A stretch of DNA of 64,000 nt from the NCBI GenBank assembly GCA_026874595.1, contig CM049306.1:106902142-106966141 (forward strand). The letters run 5' to 3'. The notes below the pieces were generated by a model. That model searched no databases and was not told the DNA's origin. It saw nothing but the letters and a program-made list of their open reading frames with translations. Shown here one piece after another: positions 45,209-56,880 of this stretch; positions within the stretch are counted from its first letter, which is position 1; each line of letters starts with the position of its first letter. Source of the DNA: Sipunculus nudus (lineage: Eukaryota; Annelida; Sipuncula; Golfingiida; Sipunculidae). The translations under genes were made by a program, and so were the position numbers.

Positions 45209-47526
45209 TCCAGAAACTAATTTTTGGACAGATGGCTCCTGTGACCTTCACCTTTGACCTTGTGACCTCAAAATTGATAGGGGTTTTTCACTCTTGGCAG
45301 GTGAACTATATGTGCAAGATGAAAGATCTGAGATGAATTGTTTGGCTGAAAATGCATCCACAATCTTTATAAAGATGTGTCCTGTGACCTTGACCTTTGA
45401 CCTCATGACCCCAAAATCAATTCGGGTCTTGCTTTTCAAATGGGTCAAATACAAGTCAAGTTTGAAATCCATACATCAATAAAAGAAGGAATTATCATCC
45501 AGAAACTAATTTTTGGACAGATGGCTCCTGTGACCTTCACCTTTGACCTTGTGACCTCAAAATTGATAGGGTTCTTCCTCTCTTGGCAGGTGAGCTATAT
45601 GTGCAAGATGAAAGATCTGAGATGAAATGTGTGGCTGAAAATGCATCCACATCTTTTTAAAGATGTGTCCTGTGACCCTGACCTTTGACCTCATGACCCC
45701 AAAATCAATTCAGGTCTTGCTTTTCCAATGGGACATATACAAGTCAAGTTTGAAATCCATACATCAATAAAAGAAGGAATTATCATCCAGAAACTAATTT
45801 TTGGACAGATGGCTCCTGTTACCTTCACCTTTGACCTTGTGACCTCAAAATTGATAGGGGTCTTCCACTCTTAGTAGGTGAACTATATGTGCAAGATGAA
45901 AGATCTGTGATGAATTATTTGGCTGAAATTGCATCCACAACCTTTTTAAAGAGGTTTCCTGTGACCTTGACCTTTGACCTCATGACCCCAAAATCAATTC
46001 GGGTCTTGCTTTTCCAATGGATCAAATACAAGTCAAGTATGAAATCCATACATCAATAAAAGAAGGAATTATCATCCAGAAACCAATTTTTGGACAGATA
46101 GCTCCTGTGGCCTTGACCTTTGACCTTGTGACCCCAAAATTTATATGGATTATCCACTATTGGCAAGTGAGCTATATATTCAAGATGGAAGACCTGGGAT
46201 GAAAGTTTGGCTTAAAATGCATCCACATCTTTTGAAAGATGTGTCCTGTGACCTTGACCTTTGACCTCATGACCCCAAAATCAATTTGGGTCTTGCCTTT
46301 CCAATGGGACATATACAAGTCAAGTTTGAAATCCATACATCAATAAAAGCAGGAATTATCATCCAGAAACTAATTTTTGGACAGATGGCTCCTGTGACCT
46401 TCACCTTTGACCTTGTGACCTCAAAACTGATAGGGGTCATCTTCTATTGGCAGGTGACTTATATGTGCAAGATGAAAGATCTGAGATGAATTGTTTGGCT
46501 GAAAATGCATCCACAATCTTTATAAAGATGTGTCCTGTGACCTTGACCTTTGACCTCATGACCCCAAAATCAATTGGAGTTTTGCTTTTTCAATGGGACA
46601 TATATAATTCAAATTTGAAATCAATACATCAATAAAAGCAGGAATTATCATCCAGAAACTAATTTTTGGACAGATAGCTCCTGTGGCCTTGACCTTTGAC
46701 CTTGTGACCCCAAAATTTATATGGATCATCCACTATTGGCAAGTGAGCTATATATTCAAGATGGAAGACCTGGGATGAAAGCTTGACTTAAAATGCATCC
46801 ACAGTATCTTTTAAAATGCCAGTCCAGTGACCTTGACCTTTGACCTCATGACCCTAGAACCTATAGGGTTCTTACTTAAGTGGTGGGCCATACATAAGTC
46901 ATGTTTGAAATCCATATGGCTATCACGCTGGAGATATCATAAGAGGTGTGTGATTTTCACCATATATGGCAATATTCAAGGTCAAGGCCACTATCATAGG
47001 AAAGGCCATGACCCCAATTTAAATAAACATCATCCAATAACCCATACCTATGTATATGCATAATATAAAAGAAATCTGTCCATTAGTTTTTGACTTATAA
47101 TGCTCACAGTACTGTAAGGTGGCAATTTTGGGGGTATCAAACGGCATGAAAACAAGTAAAGAATAATAGGTGGCGCCACCATTTTCTGACACATGACAAC
47201 CCTATCCATGATCTTCCATCAACTTGATTTTGGGATAAATCCATGCAAGATTTCTTGAGATATTAAAGAATTTGTGTGATTTTCCCCAAAATTGGACCTA
47301 TTCAAGGTCAGGGACACTCTCCTAGTAAAGGTCATGACCTCATTTTAAATAGGCGTCGTCCTCTTACCCATATCTATACATATACCAAGTTTGATAAAGT
47401 TCCGTGAAATATTTTTTGGGTTATCGCGCCAACAAGATTTATATGCGGCGGCGGCGGCGGTGGCGGCGGCGGCGGCGGCGGGACCGGTATGAAAACATAG
47501 TATCCCCCGACTTTGTCTGGGGATAC
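45209..47526. mobile_element. Family A copy lacking its left end
   Basis: It enters the half-site array at CCAGAAACTAATTTTTGG with no ACTAG/hairpin left end. It then carries about six half-site dimers and the right block with GGTGGCGCCACC (47169-47180) and AGGTCATGACCT (47329-47340). It finishes with the longest GCG microsatellite of the window (about 47444-47480) and the terminal hairpin ending GGGGATAC at 47526. Confidence 0.8.
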
Positions 47527-48390
47527 AAATATAATACATTTTGAAACTGTTTCAAGCGCAAATGACAGTCACATGGCAATCCTGTTCAAGAACATTTCCT
47601 ATCAAGATGAACCAAAACATTGTGTCACCATATAACCATCAGTTTTCATAATGGACTCAATGAGAGAGAGTTACTGGTAAATTATTTTGTACTTGTCCAT
47701 GTGAATGTCCCATTGTGTTTTGGCAAACATCCAAAAGCACAGTGGTCAGTGCCTATGTTGTACTTGCATAAGTCTACATATTTTCTTTCTGCTGCATGCC
47801 ATGCACCTTTTATCAATATGAATGCACAAAACATTGTTCAACTGTTCTGATTTATCCACACTGCTGAAAATGTCCTGAAACAGGTTTGTGCGTATATGCA
47901 GTAAATGTAACTGCAGACAGAATACAGCACTTGTTTTAAAACCTCTTAAATTCACAAGCCTTGTCACAAATGATGTACTGTTGTTTTGCCAATGTTGAGA
48001 AGGCTGTTTCTTAAAATAATGATATACAGCCAGCTTGGTAGGGGATCATTATTTACTATTCTAATTAGTATTTTACTCTCATATTTATAAACAGAGTACC
48101 ACGATTCCTATGTAACAGATAAAGTTTCAAAAATAAAAACGCATATCAAACCAGTTTGTCCAGTTCTCGTAAAACTCTGAATCAGGCAAATATGAAAATA
48201 ATTCATAAATAATCATAAAAGTAACGTTGAGCATGACAAGACTTAATTAAGTAGTGAGACCAATAAGATAAATGTACCACGTTTAATTGAAGTATATCAG
48301 AGCATGAGATTACATGATGAATGCAAAAAGAAAGATCAGCATGTGATGGATAAAAAGACCCTTACAATAAACACCCCATTTCCATAAGAA
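47527..48390. other. Unique noncoding DNA
   Basis: No repeats, element ends or credible exons. Short frames (76 codons plus at 47620-47850, 73 codons minus at 47746-47967) have no splice or domain support. Confidence 0.35.
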
Positions 48391-49735
48391 CCAGACATAG
48401 TAGGCCCCCCCCCCCCCTTTAAGAATAGGCCCCCATTTTTAGCAGCATATACTGACACTTGGCAAGCAATTATTGTTTCTTCCATGTATCAATCCACAAT
48501 CTTTTTGAAGATGTTGGTCCTTTGACCTTGACCTTTGACCTCATGACCCAAAAATCAATTGGGGTCTTGCTTTTTCAATGGGACATATATAAGTCAAGTT
48601 TGAAATCTATACATCAATAAAAGCAGGAATTATCATCCAGAAACTAATTTTTGGACAGATGGCTCCTGTGGCCTTGACCTTTGACCTTGTGACCCCAAAA
48701 TTGATATTGATCATCCACTTTTATATATAAATCAATAGAGTTCTACATTTATTGATGGGCCATATATAAGTCAGGTTTGAAATCCATATATTAATCCAAG
48801 CTTGCATTATCATCTCAGGAACTAATGTTTGGACAGATGGCTCCTGTGACTTTCACCTTTGACCTTGTGACCTCACAATTGACAGGCGTCTTCCTCTATT
48901 GGCAGGGGAACTGTATGTGCAAGATGAAATGTCTGAGATGAAATGTTTGGCTGAAAATGCATCCACATATTTTTGAAGACGTGTCCTGTGACTTTGACCT
49001 TTGACCTCATGATCCAAAAATCAATTCGGGTCTTGCTTTTCCAATGGGACATATACAAGTCAAGTTTGAAATCTATACATCAATAAAAGCAGGCATTATC
49101 ATCCAGAAACTAATTTTTGGACAGATGGCTCCTGTGACCTTCACCTTTGACCTTGTGACCTCAAAATTGATAGAGGTCTTCCTCTATTGGCAGATGAACT
49201 ATATGTGCAAGATGAAAGGTCTGAGATGAAATGTTTGGCTGAAATGCATCCACAGTATCTTGTAAGATGCAAGTCCAGGACCTTGACCTTAGGACCCTAG
49301 AACCTATAGGGTTCTTACTTTAGTAGTGGGCCATACATAAGTCACCTTTGAAATCCATATGGCTATCAACACTGGAGATATCATAAGAGGTGTTTGATTT
49401 TCACCAAATATGGACACATCAAAGGTCAAGGCCACTCTCATGGTAAAGGTCATGACCCAAATGTAAACAGACCTCATCCCATAGCCAATCTCTCTACATG
49501 TGCATAATATGAAAGAAATCTGTCCATTAGTTTTTGACTTATAATGCTTACAGTACTGTCAAGTGGCAATTATGGGGGTTAAATAGGCTTCGTCCCCTTA
49601 CCTATATCTATACAAATGTAAAGTTTGAAAAAAAATCAGTGAAATATTTTTTGAATTTTCCCACTCACAAGGTTTTTCTGCGGCGGCGGCGGGACCGTCG
49701 TAAAACCATAGTATCCCGACTTTGTCTGGGGATAC
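48391..49735. mobile_element. Family A copy with truncated left end
   Basis: It begins inside the left subterminal repeat (CCAGACATAGTAGG at 48391), missing ACTAG and the first hairpin. A run of C follows, then four or five half-site modules, more diverged than in the other copies. The right end has a short GCGGCGGCGG tract and a slightly shortened hairpin GTATCCCGAC...GGGGATAC ending at 49735. The palindrome module is missing. Confidence 0.75.
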
Positions 49736-50880
49736 AATGATGGTCTGAGGCAAAAAGTATGGTTGTTGAGCTATCAGGAACTTATCCCACAGCTTGCTCG
49801 ATACCTGTCAGTCTCAAAAGGAATACCACACAGGCCACATTTAAGATCAAAATATAGCAAAAGATCAAGGAAATCCATGCAAGAATTATTGTGAAACGGG
49901 TGCTTCCATATTAATTTTTATTCAATACAAGTCAACTGTACTGAGCTTTCATAAATGATGGTCATATTTATTAAGAAATCTTTGACCCAATGCAAGATAA
50001 CATTAATATACATCCCACTGCATTCACTTTAATAGTTCTTGAGATAATATGTTCTAAAGGAATTTAAAGATGGCTTCCTGGTGGCCATATTGGATTTCTG
50101 ACAGGTAGGAAATTGAACAACAAAAGGGACCAAACATCATAAAAAAATCACAGAAACTGCCCTGGCAAAAGGATTTCAAAAATGGCTACCTGGCAGACAT
50201 AATGGTTTTCTGACAAGTCTGACATTTGATATCACACATCCTCCAATAAGACACTAAACTTGTAGCAATTGCTTCAAAGAATGTAACAGTTATGAATGTC
50301 CAAAACAATTCAAAAGGCATGATCAGGTTGGAGAGCTCTCATATCAGATTTATGAACATGCAAATGTAAAAAGTGCAAGTCCAATTTGTTTTAATTATCA
50401 GCTTGCTATTCAATGGAGTCAGCAGAGTAGGTAAACTGCAAAACCTAAAAGAAAAGAAATGCAGAAAGCATCACTAAGAGTCTTGTAATCAAATAAAGCC
50501 ATCCTAAATCCAGGTAAAGACCCACATATTATCAGAACAAACACTTGCTGGTATATCTGATGATTTGTATAATAATATTCAGATATCCAGAAAACTAAGT
50601 TTATTGCTATAATTCCATGATATAAACTGCAAAATGTTCCCATCATTTTATAAATCAGTAGCTAAACCTTAACACTTAACTCTCATAGTCTTAATGCCTG
50701 GACAAAGCATTCCGGCAACAGTGTTTTTGTTATGCACTAATGATATATCCTTATCACTCCATGAGCTGATACAAAAGGGAGTCATATATCACAAGTGTCA
50801 CTGACAATTATAGGCCCATATTGAGATGTACCAGTTGTGAGTGCCATGGTTATATATACAAGAAAACAAGGAAAATAGAG
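49736..50880. other. Noncoding DNA, no firm gene
   Basis: Mostly unique AT-rich sequence. On the minus strand near 50437-50450 a very good acceptor (TTTCTTTTCTTTTAG) precedes a 12-codon frame ending in TAG. It could be a terminal exon, but without any partner exon I list it only here. Confidence 0.3.
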
Positions 50881-51490
50881 ATGGTCTACAAAATAAGTTA
50901 TTGTGAACATCCCTGACCAATGACCTTGGCCTTTTGCCCATATATCAACTGGATTCTTTCTAAATGATGGGTAACTACTTACCACTTACATCTTGCCAGG
51001 TGTAATTACTTGGCAACAAAGGAGTGAATAACTTAGACCTGCAACCTTTAACCTCCTGACCTCAAAATCAATTAGTTATTTCTTCATGCAAAAAGACCCA
51101 TAAATATGAAGTTTGAATCAAATTCAGTGATGCATAGATGTGGCATATGTGAAAGACTGAAGGTTTGGGTTGAACAGTTTCACTTAAAATATGTTCACAA
51201 GCATTTAGAACAATATTGTGACCTTGACCTTTGACCTTTTGAACTCAACATCAATAGGCTTCTTCTCCTATTTGTAGGCAAGCCATATATGACAGATGGA
51301 AAGTATAGATTGAAAAGTTTGCCTTAAAATGACTCCACGCAAGAAGAGGGTGCTGTAAACTTGACCTTTGACCTCAAAATCAACAGGTCTTTTCCCCTGT
51401 TGGCAGAGAAGCGATATCAGTGCTGAAAGGTTTGGAATGAAAGGTCTAGCTTGAAATGTGTCCACAACCTTTTCAATGAAGTGGATCCTT
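50881..51490. repeat. Degenerate half-site array
   Basis: It has the same logic as the family A arrays but is much more diverged: GACCTTTGACCT-like words near 51041, 51229 and 51363, with CAAAATCAAT-type words and a TGGCAG/TTGTAGG spacer following at similar distances. It ends where the 1.68-kb duplication begins. Confidence 0.6.
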
Positions 51491-53169
51491 AATAATATAT
51501 TAAGAATTAGAATTTACCATGAATTATAACATCTAAACCTGGTTTAAAAGTCTAAATGTTTTGTCTCCGATTGTAAATTAAAATATAAGTGGCCAAGCGG
51601 CGATTGAAATCCCTTTTGATAAAAATATAATTTCCCCAAAAAAATTTACATATTATATAAAAAGAAGTCTGATTTAAATGGAAAAATCATTGGAGCTAAA
51701 AAAAATGTTATAAATATCTGTTTAAATAAAAAATTTGATTGAAATAAAAATAATCCCTGTTTTTTTTTATTTTTATCACATAATTTTAAAACAGTGGACA
51801 AGGAAACAACACTTCTTTGTTGATAAATATTACATATATATCAAATAGGTAACGTACAAATGAACCATCCGGTTATAAATATTCCAGCTCTTTTGTGTTG
51901 AAGGTGAAAAGAAGCCATTCTTGTCCGATGCGAACGACAAAAAATAGAAAATGTTCTATTTTTTTCGTTCGAATAGCATCGTTCGGATTAGGTGTGTATG
52001 CACCAACATAAAATAAAGTGTTTTATTTTTCGTTAGTACAGCAAATTTTCGTTCGGACGTAAAATTCGTTCGTACGCATCCGGTGTGAAACCGCCTTAAA
52101 TGGAAACGGCCCAGCTAAAAGAGTCTTCAAAGCGATTTTTGCAGACTACGCATGCGGACTACCCATACGGACTATGGATACGAACTACCCACTTATCTTA
52201 TGCATGACCGGTTTTTTTTTGGGTCGAGACATCCCCCCCCCTCCCCCCCCCCCCAACAAACGACCTTTCTATATGAGACAATTTTTATACATGACACCTG
52301 TTGGCCCCTCCTTGCAAAAAATCCTGGATCCGCGCCTGACAAATATTTTCTTGATTCTCAGAATCATGTTTAATTTGTGCCTTAATTAGTTGTCACGACT
52401 TATATTTTAAGGTATTAATTGTATCCGCCAAAGAGGTTTGAGGATACTAAATGGTTTCAACCCACCGCCTCGGCCGCAGTATAGGTTTCCGGAGAACTCC
52501 GTAACCACTGGACGAAATTTTATGAAACTCCGAATTATGATCAAGTCATATGTGAACTGCTGCGCCCTCATTGCGGGTTGACCTCTGACCTTTCCTCTGC
52601 ACAGCTTCCATCTGTGCGTCTATTTTCACACATAATCCCACCTATACAGCCATTTTTGCACAGCGTCCATCTGTTCGTCTGCCTTGGGTTAAAATCGCTC
52701 ATATATCTGCAGTGGTTGGACTTATCCACCTGAAAGCTTGCATTTGTAGTCCTATACATCTTGGACTGGATTCCCGTTCATATGACAGGTGGGCCACCTA
52801 CATTCACGTTTAGGCTGCAGACATCCTTGCTAATATCTCACGACTTGTTTGACGATTCCGCCTGAAATGTTGCATGTGTATAGAACTATATATAGATCTA
52901 ACATAGAGCTCTCTGTATCAAACACAAAACTGGTGGTGCCACTTTCAACCTTTTTGCACAGCGTCCATCTGTTTGTCTATCTGGGGTAAAATTCACTCGT
53001 ATCTCGGCAGTGGTTTGACTGATCCGCCTGAAATGTTTAGTCCATTAAAATTTACTCTTACGTGGCACGCGGATGAAATGCAAGTAGTCCCTATGTGCTA
53101 CAATCAGGCTGGAAGCAGACACCGTGGCTATGACGTCAGATCACACAGCAGTATTTGCGAGTGCACATA
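51491..53169. repeat. About 1.68-kb segmental duplication, copy 1
   Basis: From AATAATATATTAAG (51491) to GTGCACATA (53169) the sequence is repeated at 53307-54979 almost identically, with small indels and length differences in C runs. The unit contains three pieces: part of a CAGGGGCGTCAAT-type element, the right half of the AGGCGGTTTCACACCGG element (end at 52097), and a family B copy in inverse orientation. That family B copy starts with the hairpin GTATCCGCC...GAGGATAC at 52421-52446, followed by palindrome modules. Paired ORFs in both copies are shadows. Confidence 0.93.
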
Positions 53170-53205
53170 TTTGTGTTCATATCGCTAACACAGCTGACTT
53201 ATATT

Positions 53206-53306
53206 CAGGGGCGTCAATATAGGGGGGGGGGGGGGGCTAGGAGGGATGATCAATGTTATCATCCCTCCCCCCCCCCCCTTTCGGAGAATAACTTTATTAT
53301 ATTGCA
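53206..53306. mobile_element. Left end of a CAGGGGCGTCAAT element with a G/C-tract hairpin
   Basis: CAGGGGCGTCAATATA (53206) is followed by 15 G. Next comes GGAGGGATGAT (53240-53250) pairing perfectly with ATCATCCCTCC (53258-53268), then a run of about 12 C that can pair with the G run. The adjoining AT-rich DNA (GAGAATAACTTTATTATA...) reappears in inverse at about 62160-62290, and a related end CAGTGGCGTCAATT lies at 61905. These are two members of one family in opposite orientations. CAG(G/T)GGCG ends are typical of hAT elements, but no target duplication can be shown here. Confidence 0.55.
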
Positions 53307-54979
53307 AATAATATATTAAGAATTAGAATTTACCATGAATTATAACATCTAAACCTGGTTTAAAAGTCTAAATGTTTTGTCTCCGATTGTAAATTAAATA
53401 AGTGGCCAAGCGGCGATTGAAATCCCTTTTGATAAAAATATAATTTCCCCAAGGAAATTTACATATTATATAAAAAGAAGTCTGATTTAAATGGAAAAAT
53501 CATTGGAGCTAAAAAAAATGTTATAAATATCTGTTTAAATAAAAAAATTTGATTGAAATAAAAATAATCCCTGTTTTTATATTTTTATCACATAATTTTA
53601 AAACAGTGGACAAGGAAACAACACTTCTTTGTTGATAAATATTACATATATATCAAATAGGTAACGTACAAATGAACCATCCGATTATAAATATTCCAGC
53701 TCTTTTGTGTTGAAGGTGAAAAGAAGCCATTCTTGTCCGATGCGAACGACAAAAAATAGAACATGTTCTATTTTTTTCGTTCGAATAGCATCGTTCGGAT
53801 TAGGTGTGTATGCACCAACATAAAATAAAGTGTTTTATTTTTTCGTTAGTACAGCAAATTTTCGTTCGGACGTAAAATTCGTTCGTACGCATCCGGTGTG
53901 AAACCGCCTTAAATGGAAACGGCCCAGCTAAAAGAGTCTTCAAAGCGATTTTTGCAGACTACGCATGCGGACTACCCATACGGACTATGGATACGAACTA
54001 CCCACTTATCTTATGCATGACCGGTTTTTTTTGGGTCGAGACATCCCCCCCTCCCCCCCCCCCCAACAAACGACCTTTCTATATGAGACAATTTTTATAC
54101 ATGACACCTGTTGGCCCCTCCTTGCAAAAAATCCTGGATCCGCGCCTGACAAATATTTTCTTGATTCTCAGAATCATGTTTAATTTGTGCCTTAATTAGT
54201 TGTCACGACTTATATTTTAAGGTATTAATTGTATCCGCCAAAGAGGTTTGAGGATACTAAATGGTTTCAGACCACCGCCTCGGCCGCAGTATAGGTTTCC
54301 GGAGAACTCCGTAACCACTGGACGAAATTTTATGAAACTCCGAATTATGATCAAGTCATATGTGAACTGCTGCGCCCTCATTGCGGGTTGACCTCTGACC
54401 TTTCCTCTGCACAGCTTCCATCTGTGCGTCTATTTTCACACATAATCCCACCTATACAGCCATTTTTGCACAGCGTCCATCTGTTCGTCTGCCTTGGGTT
54501 AAAATCACTCATATATCTGCAGTGGTTGGACTTATCCACCTGAAAGCTTGCATGTGTAGTCCTATACATCTTGGACTGGATTCCCGTTCATATGACAGGT
54601 GGGCCACCTACATTCACGTTTAGGCTGCAGACATCCTTGCTAATATCTCACGACTTGTTTGACGATTCCGCCTGAAATGTTGCATGTGTATAGAACTATA
54701 TATAGATCTAACATAGAGCTCTCTGTATCAAACACAAAACTGGTGGTGCCACTTTCAACCTTTTTGCACAGCGTCCATCTGTTTGTCTATCTGGGGTAAA
54801 ATTCACTCGTATCTCGGCAGTGGTTTGACTGATCCGCCTGAAATGTTTAGTCCATTAAAATTTACTCTTACGTGGCACGCGGATGAAATGCAAGTAGTCC
54901 CTATGTGCTACCATCAGGCTGGAAGTAGTCACCGTGGCTATGACGTCAGATCACACAGCAGTATTTGCGAGTGCACATA
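53307..54979. repeat. About 1.68-kb segmental duplication, copy 2
   Basis: Direct repeat of 51491-53169, with the inverse family B hairpin at about 54231-54256. The two copies are separated by 137 bp (53170-53306). That spacer includes a CAGGGGCGTCAAT element end and a long G/C hairpin. Both copies stop at the same base inside family B (GTGCACATA), so that truncation predates the duplication or is its breakpoint. Confidence 0.93.
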
Positions 54980-55280
54980 ACAAAGTGCTTATAACTGCCT
55001 GTGGTTTTCAGACATGAATAATAAGTTTTTATCATTAATTCATTAATTAAAGGAATAATCTGGGCAGTTTTACCATGTATTCTGTGCCCTTGGGGACCAT
55101 CTCTAATGAGCGGTAGATTTGAAAGCACGTGCATCCTTTACAATTTATACACTTCCCTGTCTTTCTATATATACATGTATAGATCTTCTATCTACTAGTA
55201 TGTGTCTGTCCTTCTATCTGCTTACGTTCTAATTCTACATAACCGTATATCTATCTCCACTGATCTTTGATTTTACTCTT

Positions 55281-55282
<2 letters not shown>
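54980..55282. other. Unique spacer
   Basis: AT-rich, no supported features. It separates the segmental duplication from the CT/AT microsatellite. Confidence 0.35.

Positions 55283-55370
<88 letters not shown>
55283..55370. repeat. Compound microsatellite (CT)n(AT)n
   Basis: About 18 CT units (55283-55318) are followed by about 26 AT units (55319-55370). It is the reverse-complement type of the (AT)n(GA)n tract at 42983-43076. Confidence 0.95.
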
Positions 55371-55371
<1 letters not shown>

Positions 55372-55431
55372 GACAGGGATTCAAGAAATTAACGATTCAC
55401 AAGAATAGAAAAAAATGCAAAATTTAAATAA

Positions 55432-56880
55432 ACTAGGGACCAATGGGTCTCGACGCTCAGTTGAATTTGTCTATAAGGATATTTTTAAAGAAATTTTTCA
55501 GAATGACAGTCCTGTGACCTTGTGCCCCAAAATTCTTAGAAATTATTATCCTTGAAGCTTTTAGATTATTGTAACAATCTTTTAAAAAGTGACCTTGACC
55601 TTTGACCAGGTAACCTCAAAATCTACAGATTTCCTCACTTGGCAAGTAAGCCATGTGTGAAAGATTGATCTCTTGACCCTGAAAACCAAAATGTTTCTAA
55701 CTTAAGTGGTGGGTCATAGATAGATTAAGTTTGAAGCCAATCCGTCTAGCCTAAGCAGAATTATTATCCATAAACTAATTTGTGAAAGGATGGGCCCTGT
55801 GACCTTGACCTTTGATCCCATGACCCCAAATAAAAAAAAATCCCCTAGTTGCAGGTGAGTAATATCTTGAAGATGGAAGGTTTGTGATATAAAGTTAGGC
55901 TTGAAATGCATACAGATTCCTTTTAAAGAAATGGGTCCTGTGACCTTGACCTTTTGAAACCAAAATCGACATGGTTCTAACTTTAGCTGTGAGCCATATA
56001 TAAATTGAGTTTGAAACCAATGTGTCAAACTAAACTAGAGTTATCATCTGGAAACTAATTTGTGAACAGATGGCCCCTGTGACCTTGACCTTTGACCTAG
56101 TGACCCGAAATTTATTTATGCTCTCCCAATGCTGGCAAGTCAGCTAAAAGTGCAAGATGGAAAGTTTGGGATGAAAGGCTTTTCTTAAAATGCAGCCATA
56201 AACTTTTTAAATAAGTGAGTCTTGTGATCTTGACCTTTGACCTCATGACCCAAAAATCATACAGAATCTTTCTTTAGTAATGGGCCATTTGTAAGTTGTG
56301 TTTGAAATCCATATGTCAATCCAACCTTGAGTTATCATCTGGAAACAAATTTGTGTGGATAAACGGATGGACAGACATGAACAGACACACAGACAGGGGA
56401 TGACTATAGGGCATCCACTTGTGATCAATGAACACACCAGGTATTGAGACACAAGATGGAATCACAGCTGGGAAACTGACATGATTGTTGTATTTTTTTA
56501 GTAAACGAAAATAGAAAAATATTCGTAAAAATATGAAAAAAGGTGGCGGCACAACTTTACGGGAACTGACAAAACTAGTCATGGTTAATATCCATGGCAA
56601 GATTCATGACAATCCATGCATTAATTATCAAGTTATTGGAGGTTTTGTATCAATTTTTTATTATTCTGGGGGGTACTTACAAGCCCCATAGCTCGTAGGA
56701 TATAGGTCGCAGTGACCTCATTTCAGGTTTCCAAGGAGATTTTTTATTGACCTCCTTGGATGTTCACTAAGACGTTTCTAGCACCAGCAGTTACAATTTG
56801 TGCCCTGCTAACGGACGGCCAGACGGACGACGGACAAATCGCCATTCCTATACCTCAGCTGACTTACAGTCAGCTGAGCT
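55432..56880. mobile_element. Helitron-like element, family D, with diverged half-site modules
   Basis: The left edge ACTAGGGACCAATGGGTC holds a small hairpin and CGCTCAGTTG. The right edge is a perfect 11-bp hairpin CTCAGCTGACT-tac-AGTCAGCTGAG (56854-56878), followed by CTAAAAA and preceded by a GGACGACGGAC microsatellite. Between them are several diverged GTGACCTTGACCTTTGACC modules (about 55590, 55800 and 56080), a remnant resembling a family C right end (about 56395-56430), and a near-palindrome GGTGGCGGCAC (56541). It looks like a nest of elements sharing one outer pair of ends. Confidence 0.6.
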
